This document shows positions 53,959 through 61,810 of a stretch of 64,000 bases of DNA, in pieces. Made by a program: the position numbers and the translations under genes. The stretch's first letter is position 1, and each line of letters begins with the position of its first letter. The notes under the pieces are model-generated. The model saw nothing but the letters and a program-made list of their open reading frames with translations, did no database searches and was not told the DNA's origin. This stretch comes from CBDBJQ01 sp965206405. Lineage in GTDB: Bacteria > Pseudomonadota > Alphaproteobacteria > UBA8366. The stretch covers positions 2,542,001 through 2,606,000 of the forward strand of contig CBDBJQ010000006.1 in NCBI GenBank assembly GCA_965206405.1, written 5' to 3'.

Positions 53959-54930
53959 ATGCTGACGAGAATCAAACGAAGCTGGGAAATCCCCGAACGG
54001 GACGCCACCAACGAAGGTGTCTATCGCGACCGGCGTCGCTTGTGCCAGGCGATCGCTGCCGGATCGCTCCTCCTGGCCACGCCGGGTGTCGCCCGTGCCG
54101 CCAAGTCGGACCCCGATCCGACCGCCGACCTTTACCCGGCCAAGCGCAACGAGGCCTATACGCTCGACCGCGCCATCACCAATGAGAAAGACGCGGTCAC
54201 CTACAACAACTTTTATGAGTTTGGCAGTGACAAGCGCATCGCCAAGCGCGCCCAAAAGCTCAAGATCCGCCCCTGGCAAGTCCGGATCGACGGGATGGTC
54301 GAGATCGAAAAAACCGTCGGCTTCGACGACCTGATACGCCAGATGCCGGTCGAGGAGCGCCTCTACAGGCACCGTTGCGTCGAGGCCTGGGCCATGGCTG
54401 TGCCGTGGGGCGGTTTTGCCATGAAGGCACTGGTCGATTTTGCCCGCCCTCTTTCCGGGGCGAAATACATCAAGATGGAGACCCTGGCCGACAAAGAAAC
54501 GATGCCCGGCCTGCGCCAGCCCTGGTATCCCTGGCCCTATATCGAGGGCCTTACCATGGAGGAGGCGACCAACGACCTCGCTTTCATCGCCACCGGCCTC
54601 TACGGCAAGCCGATCCCGCGCCAGAACGGAGCGCCGTTGCGTCTCGCTGTACCGTGGAAATACGGTTTCAAATCGCTCAAATCGATCGTTCGCTTCACCT
54701 TCACCGACAAACAGCCGGTCAGCTTCTGGGAAGAGGTCCAGAAGAAGGAGTACGGCTTCTGGGCCAACGTTAACCCGAAGATTGACCATCCCCGGTGGAG
54801 TCAGGCCACAGAGAAGCTGCTCGGCAGCGGGAGGCGGGTGCCAACCCTACTTTACAACGGCTATGGCGATCAGGTCGCCCATCTCTATGCCGGCATGGAG
54901 GAGGAGATTGGCGACCGGCTGTTCCGCTGA
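53959..54930 (+). CDS. msrP: Protein-methionine-sulfoxide reductase catalytic subunit MsrP
   Basis: A 323-residue molybdopterin enzyme that repairs oxidised methionines in periplasmic proteins. A twin-arginine signal (RDRRRLCQAIAAGSLLLA, residues 23-40) leads to export, and the Mo-coordinating Cys140 lies in RHRCVEAWAMAVPW. The ATG at 53959 follows GGGAG. No msrQ (haem b membrane partner) follows; an IS1634-type element has inserted about 110 bases after the stop. The last eight codons lie inside the 136-bp direct repeat. Confidence 0.92.
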   Translation: MLTRIKRSWEIPERDATNEGVYRDRRRLCQAIAAGSLLLATPGVARAAKSDPDPTADLYPAKRNEAYTLDRAITNEKDAVTYNNFYEFGSDKRIAKRAQKLKIRPWQVRIDGMVEIEKTVGFDDLIRQMPVEERLYRHRCVEAWAMAVPWGGFAMKALVDFARPLSGAKYIKMETLADKETMPGLRQPWYPWPYIEGLTMEEATNDLAFIATGLYGKPIPRQNGAPLRLAVPWKYGFKSLKSIVRFTFTDKQPVSFWEEVQKKEYGFWANVNPKIDHPRWSQATEKLLGSGRRVPTLLYNGYGDQVAHLYAGMEEEIGDRLFR

Positions 54931-55040
54931 ACCGCCAGGCCCCTGAGCCTTTAACCCTGGGCTCCAGAACCCCAGAATCCCTGAGCCAACCCGGGTTCCT
55001 CGGCAACCCGGGATTGCCGGCAGGATTCAAACCCCCAATT
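54905..55040. repeat. 136-bp direct repeat flanking the IS1634-type element, left copy
   Basis: Identical by eye to 57033-57168, with a few further shared bases at each edge (140 in all). It contains the last codons and stop of msrP and the following spacer. It looks like a very long target duplication. Confidence 0.93.
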
Positions 55041-55177
55041 CCTGAGTTCGTAGGTTTTGTCGGCTTGTCGGGTGTTTTTTTGTTTAACTTCAGGCCCTGG
55101 CTTCCGGGAGGGCAAAGTAGTGCCCCCAATGGCATTTATGGGTTGCGGTTGCTGGAAACTCCGCTACACTCCCGCAC

Positions 55178-56920
55178 ATGTTCATCCGCACCAAACATGA
55201 TCCCGAACGCAAGCGCACCCGCATCCAGATCGTCCAGTCGGTGCGCACCGGTCAGAAGGTTCGCCAGAAGGTCGTCCGGCATGTCGGCATCGCGCATAAC
55301 GACACTGAGGTTGAGGATCTCAAGCGCCTGGCCGGCAGGATCATGGAAGAACTGCGCGCCGCACAGTTCCCGCAGATGGAACTGTTCACCCCAACGGAAT
55401 ATGCCGATCTGGCGACGCTTGTGCGCACCGCTCCGCGTCCGGACAAGCTGGATGTTGACCTTGGGGGCTGCCGCGAAGAATCCCGCCTGTCACTTGGCTT
55501 GCGCGATGTGATGGGGGAGGTTTATTCCGGCCTGGGCTGGAATGGTCTTCCGGGCTCCCGGCGCAAGAGCAGCGGTCGCATTTTGCGCGAACTGGTGCTG
55601 GCGCGCCTGTCGCAGCCAGAGAGCAAGCGGGCAACGGTGGATGCGTTGGCCCACAGGGTCGGGATCACCCTCAATCTGGACCGGGTCTACCAGGCTATGG
55701 ACTACCTGGACGCGGCGACGATCAACCGGGTCTGTCGGATGTCACACGAGGCGGCGGATACGCTTCTGGCGGGACCGGTCGATGTCCTCTTCTACGACTG
55801 CACAACACTGGCATTCGATACCGATCGGGAGGATCCGCAGGATGCTTCCGACCGGTTGCTGGCCAAGGGGTACAGCAAGGACGGGAAATCCCATCGCAGT
55901 CAAGTGGTGTTGGCGCTGATGGTCACCACCGACGGCTTGCCGGTCGGCTATGACCTGTTCCCCGGCAATATGTGGGAAGGCCATACGCTTGAGGCCGCGA
56001 TCAAGGGGCTTGAAGAGCGCTACAAGCTTGGAAAGATCACGCTGGTGGCAGATGCCGGGATGCTCAGCGCCACCAATCAGGATATGTTGCGCACCAAAGG
56101 CCTGCCGTTCATTCTGGGCTATCGCCTGAAGTCGGCCCCGGCGGGCGTGAAAGGCAAGGCCCTGGACACGGGTGGTTACAAGCCATGGGCCGGACACGGC
56201 GCGGCAGAGGGCGCGGCAGAGGGCGCGGCAGAGGCGGGGCGCTACAAGGTGATTGAGCATGACGGTGCCCGGATCATCGTCACATTCTCGCCCACCCGCG
56301 CCCGCAAGGATGCCCACAAGCGCCGGAGGGCCCTTGAGCGTCTGCAAACGAAGCTTCGGCGCTCCCGGAGCCCTGCCAGTGTCAGTCAGCGGGGATATGC
56401 CCGGTTCCTCTCGTTTCCCGATACGGGCGAGATCACACTTGATCAGGACAAGATCGACGCGGCGGCCCAATGGGACGGGCTGCATGCCATCACTATCCAT
56501 GGCAAGGACGATCTCGCACCCGAGGCGGCCATCGCCCAATATCACCAGCTCTGGCAGATCGAAACCTGCTTTCGTACCAACAAGCACGACCTGAAAATCC
56601 GACCCGTCTATCACTGGGCGCCGCGGCGGATACAGGCCCATATCGCCCTCTGCTACATGGCCTTCTGTTGCCTGCAACACCTGCGCAAACGCCTGCAGAT
56701 GCTGGGCCATCCGATGAGCCCGGCCCGCATCCGTCGGGAACTTGACCGACTTCAGATATCCATCCTGAAGCGCAAGGGCACCAGCGAGCAATATGCCATG
56801 CCCAGCCCGGCCACAACCGACGCCAAACGCATCCTGCGCTGTGTTGGCCTGTCGTGGAACGAAGCACCATTCAGGATGCCGCCCCAACGAACGCGCAAGC
56901 CCAGACCTGAAAAGGCCTGA
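55178..56920 (+). CDS. IS1634-family transposase
   Basis: A 580-residue transposase. It begins MFIRTKHDPERKRTRIQIVQ; the catalytic Asp residues are likely those in FYDCTTLAFDTD and VADAGMLSATNQ, and the Glu is in YHQLWQIETCFRTNK followed by HDLKIRPVYHW, the family's C-terminal signature. Residues about 340-353 are an AAEGAAEGAAEAG repeat encoded by 12-bp DNA units (56201-56233). It looks intact. Confidence 0.92.
   Translation: MFIRTKHDPERKRTRIQIVQSVRTGQKVRQKVVRHVGIAHNDTEVEDLKRLAGRIMEELRAAQFPQMELFTPTEYADLATLVRTAPRPDKLDVDLGGCREESRLSLGLRDVMGEVYSGLGWNGLPGSRRKSSGRILRELVLARLSQPESKRATVDALAHRVGITLNLDRVYQAMDYLDAATINRVCRMSHEAADTLLAGPVDVLFYDCTTLAFDTDREDPQDASDRLLAKGYSKDGKSHRSQVVLALMVTTDGLPVGYDLFPGNMWEGHTLEAAIKGLEERYKLGKITLVADAGMLSATNQDMLRTKGLPFILGYRLKSAPAGVKGKALDTGGYKPWAGHGAAEGAAEGAAEAGRYKVIEHDGARIIVTFSPTRARKDAHKRRRALERLQTKLRRSRSPASVSQRGYARFLSFPDTGEITLDQDKIDAAAQWDGLHAITIHGKDDLAPEAAIAQYHQLWQIETCFRTNKHDLKIRPVYHWAPRRIQAHIALCYMAFCCLQHLRKRLQMLGHPMSPARIRRELDRLQISILKRKGTSEQYAMPSPATTDAKRILRCVGLSWNEAPFRMPPQRTRKPRPEKA
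56201..56233. repeat. 12-bp tandem repeat inside the transposase gene
   Basis: GCGGCAGAGGGC in two full copies plus three quarters of a third, in frame. Confidence 0.85.
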
Positions 56921-57032
56921 TCAACACTTTACTAACCGTTGAATCCATCGCCTGAAATCCGCGATGTAGTGCCCTGTGGAAAAACAGGCCAATAATATCA
57001 ATATGTTACAGGCGAAATCCTACGAAGTCAGG

Positions 57033-57168
57033 AGATTGGCGACCGGCTGTTCCGCTGAACCGCCAGGCCCCTGAGCCTTTAACCCTGGGCTCCAGAACCC
57101 CAGAATCCCTGAGCCAACCCGGGTTCCTCGGCAACCCGGGATTGCCGGCAGGATTCAAACCCCCAATT
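57033..57168. repeat. 136-bp direct repeat flanking the IS1634-type element, right copy
   Basis: The second copy of 54905-55040. The original, uninterrupted sequence would run from msrP through one copy of this repeat into CATTTCCTGCC at 57169. Confidence 0.93.
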
Positions 57169-57261
57169 CATTTCCTGCCGGGGTGCGGCACCGAAGGCCG
57201 TATCGAAACCGATGCGGCGGCCAGAAGATCCCTCCGGCGTGACGCCGGGAGGCCTTGAACC

Positions 57262-58503
57262 ATGAACGACCTCGCAACCATGAACGATACCGTAGCGAAA
57301 CCCCTCGCGGGTGTCCGCATCCTCGACCTCACCCAGTTCGAGGCCGGCCCCTCCTGCACCGAGGTTCTTGCCTGGCTCGGCGCCGAGGTCGTCAAGGTCG
57401 AGAACCCGAAAGGCGGCGATCCCGGTCGGCTGGCGGCTTCCGAGGACGGCAAGACCGACGCCTATTACTTCCTGATCTTCAACGCCAACAAGAAGAGCAT
57501 CACCTGCAACCTCAAGAATCCGCAGGGACTGGCGCTGGTCAAACGCCTGGCGGCAGAGGCTGACATCTTCATCGAGAACTTTGCGCCGGGCGTGATCGAG
57601 CGGCTCGGCCTCGGATGGGACGTGATCGAGGAGATCAATCCCCGGGCCATCTACGCCCAGGTCAAGGGCTTCGCCGAGGGCAGCCCATACGAGAAGTTTC
57701 TCAGCTTCGACATGATCGGCCAGGCGACCGGGGGCATTATGAGCATCACCGGAGAGACCGACGGCATGCCGCTGAAGCCCGGCCCGACCCTCGGCGACAC
57801 CGGCACCGGAATGCTGATGGCGATCAGTATCCTTGGCGCCCTCTACCAGCGCCGTGAGACCGGCAAGGGCCAGCGCATCCAGGGAGCGATGCAGGACGCG
57901 ATGCTGCAGTACGCCCGCCTCGCCTTCTCGACCCAGGCCCAGACCGGCAAGGCGGCTCCCCGCGCCGCCGCCGGCTCGGTCTCCGGCGGCAATGCCCCGA
58001 TGGGGCTCTATCCCTGCAGCCCCGGCGGTCCCAACGACTACGTCTACGTCTACGTGACGCGTGCCAACAACAGCCACTGGGACCGTCTGCTCAAGGTGAT
58101 TGGCCGCGAGGACCTGGCCGGCGATCCTGCCTACGACACGCCGGTCAAGCGTAGCCAGCGCAAGGACGAGATCGACGCCATGCTCACACCCTGGACTTCG
58201 TCCAGGACCAAGGCGGAGGCCATGGAGGAACTCGGCGGCGCCGGCATACCGGCGGGCGCGGTGTTCGACACGATGGAGCTGCACGACAATCCGGATTTCG
58301 AGCGTCGGGGCGTTTTCCAGACAATCGAACACCCGACCCGAGGCGAGTACAAGATGCCGGCCTGGCCGGTGAAGATGTCAGCCTGCGAGGTGACGCTCGA
58401 GCCTCCGCCGCTGCTGGGCGCGGACACGGAAAAAATCCTCTCCGATTGGCTCGATATGTCGCCGGAGGAGATCCGGGAACTCGGCGCCGCCGGCGCTGTC
58501 TGA
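57262..58503 (+). CDS. CaiB/BaiF family CoA-transferase (formyl-CoA transferase-like)
   Basis: A 413-residue class III CoA-transferase. The opening LAGVRILDLTQFEAGPSCTEVLAWLGAEVVKVE, the middle SFDMIGQATGGIMSITGE with the likely nucleophile Asp, and RRETGKGQRIQGAMQDAML are typical of the formyl-/succinyl-CoA:acid transferase branch. An in-frame ATG follows at 57280. It faces a split thiamine-diphosphate enzyme, an arrangement loosely like oxalate or 2-hydroxyacyl-CoA metabolism. The acid it activates is unknown. Confidence 0.88.
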   Translation: MNDLATMNDTVAKPLAGVRILDLTQFEAGPSCTEVLAWLGAEVVKVENPKGGDPGRLAASEDGKTDAYYFLIFNANKKSITCNLKNPQGLALVKRLAAEADIFIENFAPGVIERLGLGWDVIEEINPRAIYAQVKGFAEGSPYEKFLSFDMIGQATGGIMSITGETDGMPLKPGPTLGDTGTGMLMAISILGALYQRRETGKGQRIQGAMQDAMLQYARLAFSTQAQTGKAAPRAAAGSVSGGNAPMGLYPCSPGGPNDYVYVYVTRANNSHWDRLLKVIGREDLAGDPAYDTPVKRSQRKDEIDAMLTPWTSSRTKAEAMEELGGAGIPAGAVFDTMELHDNPDFERRGVFQTIEHPTRGEYKMPAWPVKMSACEVTLEPPPLLGADTEKILSDWLDMSPEEIRELGAAGAV

Positions 58504-58522
58504 CCGGCCGGTTAATGACAGG

Positions 58523-59152
58523 TTAGTTTTTGCCGAGCAAAGCCTCGCGGAAACGACCCTTGTTCCAGGACGCGTCGCGCGAGCGGTAGATTGAGGGCGG
58601 CTTTGTCGGCGCCACCTTGACGAGGACGAAAGACGTCCCGTTGCCGCTGCGCAGAACCTCGGCGGCGTCCGCGAGCTGATCCTCCCGCGTCACGGTGCGG
58701 ACATTCGGGATGGCGCCACCCTCGGCCATCCTGGCGATGTCGACGCCGCGGCCGGTATGGCTTTCCTGCCAACCAGTCTCCCCGTAATGCTCGTTATCGA
58801 CGCAGACAATCGAGAGATTCGGCGGATTGAGCACCCCGACACTGGCTAGCGCGCCGACATTCATCAACAACTCCCCGTCACCCGTGACGACAGTGACGCG
58901 CCGCTGCGGCTGCGCCAGGGCCAGACCCAGCCCCATCATCACGGCGGCGCCCATGGCTCCACTCAGAGAGAACACGCTCGGATCGTCGCCGGTCACGGCG
59001 AGTACATCATCCTTCGTGCCGGCAAGGCCGGTGACGATCAGGGTTCCGGCAGGATCCCCGAGAAGCTCCGCGACCGCATGGCGGCGGTCGAGCACACCTT
59101 CGGAAACGGCCTCGTCAGGCCCGGTGCGCAGTTTCGGTTTGGTGTTCGCCAT
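58523..59152 (-). CDS. Thiamine-diphosphate decarboxylase, C-terminal subunit
   Basis: A 209-residue C-terminal (pyrophosphate-binding) half of a TPP enzyme. The ThDP motif runs from GDGELLMNVGAL to the Asn of VCVDN, and DNEHYGETGWQESHTGRGVD is a substrate-side segment. The closest known types are the beta subunit of sulfopyruvate decarboxylase (ComE) and phosphonopyruvate decarboxylase. It lies 40 bases after the partner half and converges on the CoA-transferase. Confidence 0.85.
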   Translation of the reverse strand: MANTKPKLRTGPDEAVSEGVLDRRHAVAELLGDPAGTLIVTGLAGTKDDVLAVTGDDPSVFSLSGAMGAAVMMGLGLALAQPQRRVTVVTGDGELLMNVGALASVGVLNPPNLSIVCVDNEHYGETGWQESHTGRGVDIARMAEGGAIPNVRTVTREDQLADAAEVLRSGNGTSFVLVKVAPTKPPSIYRSRDASWNKGRFREALLGKN

Positions 59153-59192
59153 CTTAATCCATCCCTGTCTTATGCATCGTCGCGCTTGTGCA

Positions 59193-59717
59193 TCATCCCG
59201 TCGTAAAGGCCTTGGCTCCGAGCAACTTCTGGGTCAGGAGAACGGCCACCGCCGCTTCCGACTGATACGCCATGGTGCAGGCCGCGGTTGCAACCGACAG
59301 CACCTCGTCTTCGCGTTCGGCCGCCAGACAGGTGATGCCCGACGCCTCCAGCACCGGCTGCGTCGCCTGCCCCATTGCCATCTGCCAAGGATTACCCTCC
59401 CCGAAATCGCCGCGCATGCTCACCAGGGTGAGGAACGGAAACCGACCGTGCTGGATCAGCGAGAAGAAATTGACGCAGTTGCCAACCCCACTGCTCTGCA
59501 TCAACAGAACACTGCGCGAGCCACCGAGATGGGCTCCGGCCTGAAGCGCCACCCCCTCTTCCTCGGTGGTCAGGGAGACGGAGTGAACGTCAGGATCGGC
59601 GATCGACCGGTTGATCAGAATCCGGTGCCCGGCATCAGGCACATAAGAGAATTGCGTTACGTCGTACGACCGAAGCAAGTCGTAGATTTGGTCCTGCCAG
59701 GCGGGTGTTTCGGTCAT
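59193..59717 (-). CDS. Thiamine-diphosphate decarboxylase, N-terminal subunit
   Basis: A 174-residue N-terminal (pyrimidine-binding) half of a TPP enzyme: YVPDAGHRILI, the catalytic Glu in SLTTEEEGVALQAGAHLGG and LMQSSGVGNCVN, which recalls ComD (sulfopyruvate decarboxylase alpha) and phosphonopyruvate decarboxylase. GAGGAGG precedes the ATG at 59717. It must pair with the downstream subunit. Neither phosphonopyruvate mutase nor sulfolactate genes are in view. Confidence 0.85.
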   Translation of the reverse strand: MTETPAWQDQIYDLLRSYDVTQFSYVPDAGHRILINRSIADPDVHSVSLTTEEEGVALQAGAHLGGSRSVLLMQSSGVGNCVNFFSLIQHGRFPFLTLVSMRGDFGEGNPWQMAMGQATQPVLEASGITCLAAEREDEVLSVATAACTMAYQSEAAVAVLLTQKLLGAKAFTTG

Positions 59718-59878
59718 CGATCCTCCTCCGCATCGCTGCCCGTCCAGCGACACGCAGGATGGCAGATCTATAGATTATGTAATTCGCCAAAGCCGGCCCA
59801 ACACCCGCCAGAAAGAACCTATCCGCAGCAGGGCGCCGTCTCGACAAAATCAATCTGCCCTGCTAGCGTCCGCCTCCA

Positions 59879-60189
59879 GGGCGTATAGCTCAGTTGGTAG
59901 AGCAGCTGACTCTTGAAATCGGGAGCCCCGGCGGGAAACCGGCGGGTGAACAGGCGTCAAATTCGGGGAACCCTTCCGCCAGCAACTCCCTGTTGCGGCG
60001 ATGGCGATCCCGAGCCAAGCCCGGCCCTGCCGGGAAGGTGTAGAGACTAGACGGCGCCCGCCTAAACTCCCCTCTCGGGGATACGGCGAAGGGATAGTCC
60101 AGACCACGAACCTCCATATGGGAGGGCGGCGAAAGCCGAAGTGGCAGGTAATCAGCGGGTCCAAGGTTCGAGTCCTTGTACGCCCACCA
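59879..60189 (+). tRNA. tRNA-Lys(CTT) interrupted by a group I intron
   Basis: Exon 1 (59879-59913) and exon 2 (60149-60189) join into a 76-base tRNA with acceptor GGGCGTA/TACGCCC, D arm GCTC/GAGC, anticodon stem GCTGA/TCAGC, loop CTCTTAA (anticodon CTT), T arm CAAGG/CCTTG with loop TTCGAGT, discriminator A and encoded CCA. The body resembles E. coli tRNA-Lys. It decodes AAG. The intron falls between the second and third anticodon bases. Confidence 0.93.
59914..60148 (+). ncRNA. Group I self-splicing intron (IC3-like) in tRNA-Lys
   Basis: A 235-base intron with no reading frame. P1: exon CTCT pairs with GGAG (59922-59925), giving the U-G wobble at the splice site, and the intron ends in G. 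P3: GGCGTC (59953) with GGCGCC (60053). P4: TCGGG (59963) with CCCGA (60009). P7: GACTA (60045) with TAGTC (60095) inside the classical GTAGAGACTAGACGG and GGGATAGTCC core boxes. A GGCGAAAGCC tetraloop hairpin sits near the 3' end. GTCAAATTCGG and CCGAGCCAAGC match the Azoarcus tRNA-Ile intron closely. Confidence 0.93.
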
Positions 60190-60235
60190 TTCCCTGCGGT
60201 CGCAACCCACCACCATTCCCTGCGGTCGCAACCCA
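60184..60235. repeat. 26-bp perfect tandem duplication including the tRNA 3' end
   Basis: Two identical 26-bp units: 60184-60209 includes the final CCACCA of tRNA-Lys and 60210-60235 repeats it. A separate 13-bp duplication (CGATCGCACCAGA) follows at 60251-60276. Confidence 0.9.
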
Positions 60236-60352
60236 TACGAGCGGGCCATGCGATCGCACCAGACGATCGCACCAGACGACCGTGCCTCCCGCCCGAAGGG
60301 ACGTCACCGTCCCGGCGGGCCGTGAAACCCCGATACACAGCGGATATCCAGC

Positions 60353-61654
60353 ATGGCTTATCGATACATGACCGGCTTTGGCAACGAGTTCGCAACAGAA
60401 GCGGTCGCAGGCGCCCTGCCTCAAGGACAAAACTCTCCCCAGAACTGCCCTTTCGGCCTTTATGCCGAGCAGATCTCGGGCTCCGCCTTCACCGCGCCCC
60501 GCGCCATCAACAGGCGCTCCTGGCTCTACCGCAAACTGCCCTCGGTTCGCCATGCCGGCCGCTTTGCCGAGACCAAAATGCCCGGATGGAAAACCGCACC
60601 GGATGCGGACCGGGCGGCGGTGCCGCCGGAGGCCCTGCGCTGGGGTCCGCCGGTAATGGAAGAAGAAGCCAGCTTCATAACCGGCATGCACACCATGACG
60701 ACCGCCGGCAGCGCCGATCTGTGCGCCGGCTTTGCCGCCCACATCTACAGCGCCGATCAGTCGATGGAGCGGACGTGCTTTTCCAATGCCGATGGCGAGA
60801 TGCTTGTCGTGCCCGAGAACGGCCGACTGGAGATCCGCACCGAACTCGGTGTGATCGAGGTTGCTCCCGGGGAGATCGCGCTGATCCCGCGCGGCATCAA
60901 GTTTAGCGTCGCCCTTCCGGACGGTGCCACGCGCGGCTATGTCTGCGAGAACTACGGGGCCAACTTCACCTTGCCCGAGCGCGGCCCTATCGGCGCCAAC
61001 GGGCTTGCCAACTCCCGCGACTTCATGACGCCCGCGGCCGCCTTCGATACGGACGGTGGCGGCGAATGGACCACTATTTTCAAATGGTCCGGGCGTTTCC
61101 ATACCACGACCACGGATCATGGGCCTTTCGATGTCGTCGCCTGGCACGGCAACTATGCGCCGTGCAAATACGATCTCGCCCTCTTCTGCCCGATGGGCCC
61201 GGTCCTGTTCGATCACGCCGATCCGTCGATCTTTACCGTGCTGACCGCGCCTTCGGAGATTCCGGGTGTGGCAAACGTCGATTTCGTCATATTCCCCGAA
61301 CGCTGGTCAGTGGCCGAGCACACTTTCCGGCCACCCTGGTACCACGTCAACGTGATGTCCGAGTTCATGGGACTGGTCCGCGGCGTGTATGACGCCAAAC
61401 CCGAAGGTTTCCTGCCGGGCGGCGCCTCCCTGCACAACTGCATGCTCCCGCACGGTCCCGACGCCGATGCGTTCGGAACCGCATCGAAGGCGGCCCTCGA
61501 ACCGGCGAAACACACCGACACGCTCGCCATCATGTTCGAAAGCCGCCTGCCCCAGCACGTAACCCGCCAGGCCGCGGAATCACCCTCGCTGCAGACCGGA
61601 TACCGCAAGATATGGGATGGCCTGCAGGATCGTTTTGACCCTGAAAAACCCTGA
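60353..61654 (+). CDS. hmgA: Homogentisate 1,2-dioxygenase
   Basis: A 433-residue Fe(II) ring-cleavage enzyme of tyrosine and phenylalanine breakdown that opens homogentisate to maleylacetoacetate. It begins YMTGFGNEFATEAVAGALP, and the iron ligands fit WYHVNVMSEFMG (His and Glu six apart) and LHNCMLPHGPD. The maleylacetoacetate isomerase and fumarylacetoacetase genes are not adjacent, so the pathway is scattered. Confidence 0.95.
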   Translation: MAYRYMTGFGNEFATEAVAGALPQGQNSPQNCPFGLYAEQISGSAFTAPRAINRRSWLYRKLPSVRHAGRFAETKMPGWKTAPDADRAAVPPEALRWGPPVMEEEASFITGMHTMTTAGSADLCAGFAAHIYSADQSMERTCFSNADGEMLVVPENGRLEIRTELGVIEVAPGEIALIPRGIKFSVALPDGATRGYVCENYGANFTLPERGPIGANGLANSRDFMTPAAAFDTDGGGEWTTIFKWSGRFHTTTTDHGPFDVVAWHGNYAPCKYDLALFCPMGPVLFDHADPSIFTVLTAPSEIPGVANVDFVIFPERWSVAEHTFRPPWYHVNVMSEFMGLVRGVYDAKPEGFLPGGASLHNCMLPHGPDADAFGTASKAALEPAKHTDTLAIMFESRLPQHVTRQAAESPSLQTGYRKIWDGLQDRFDPEKP

Positions 61655-61810
61655 ATCTCTCCCTGACCGGATTACACGCCAGAAGATTGCCAAAACCTTG
61701 CGGCATACAGGGCGGCGATCTATCTAGCTGACACCCTTCCCCGCCCGCACGCAGGGCCTCGGGAATTTCGGACCGGCTCCGGGTTGCCCCATTTTCTTGA
61801 GAGAATTCGC

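Larger units (their letters stand above)
55041..57032 (+). mobile_element. IS1634-family insertion sequence
   Basis: A 1992-bp element. The left end CCTGAGTTCGTAGGTTTT and the inverse of the right end CCTGACTTCGTAGGATTT match at 16 of 18 positions. One intact transposase gene lies inside. The element is bracketed by a 136-bp perfect direct repeat, which fits the founding member of the family (IS1634 of Mycoplasma mycoides), known for long target duplications of variable length. Confidence 0.9.

Noticed and set aside
57079..58332. A 417-codon open frame on the minus strand
   Set aside because: Antisense to the conserved CoA-transferase and has no family resemblance.
59850..60395. Protein-coding frames across the tRNA-Lys intron
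   Set aside because: The region folds as tRNA plus group I intron; the frames on the minus strand show no family features and no ribosome site.
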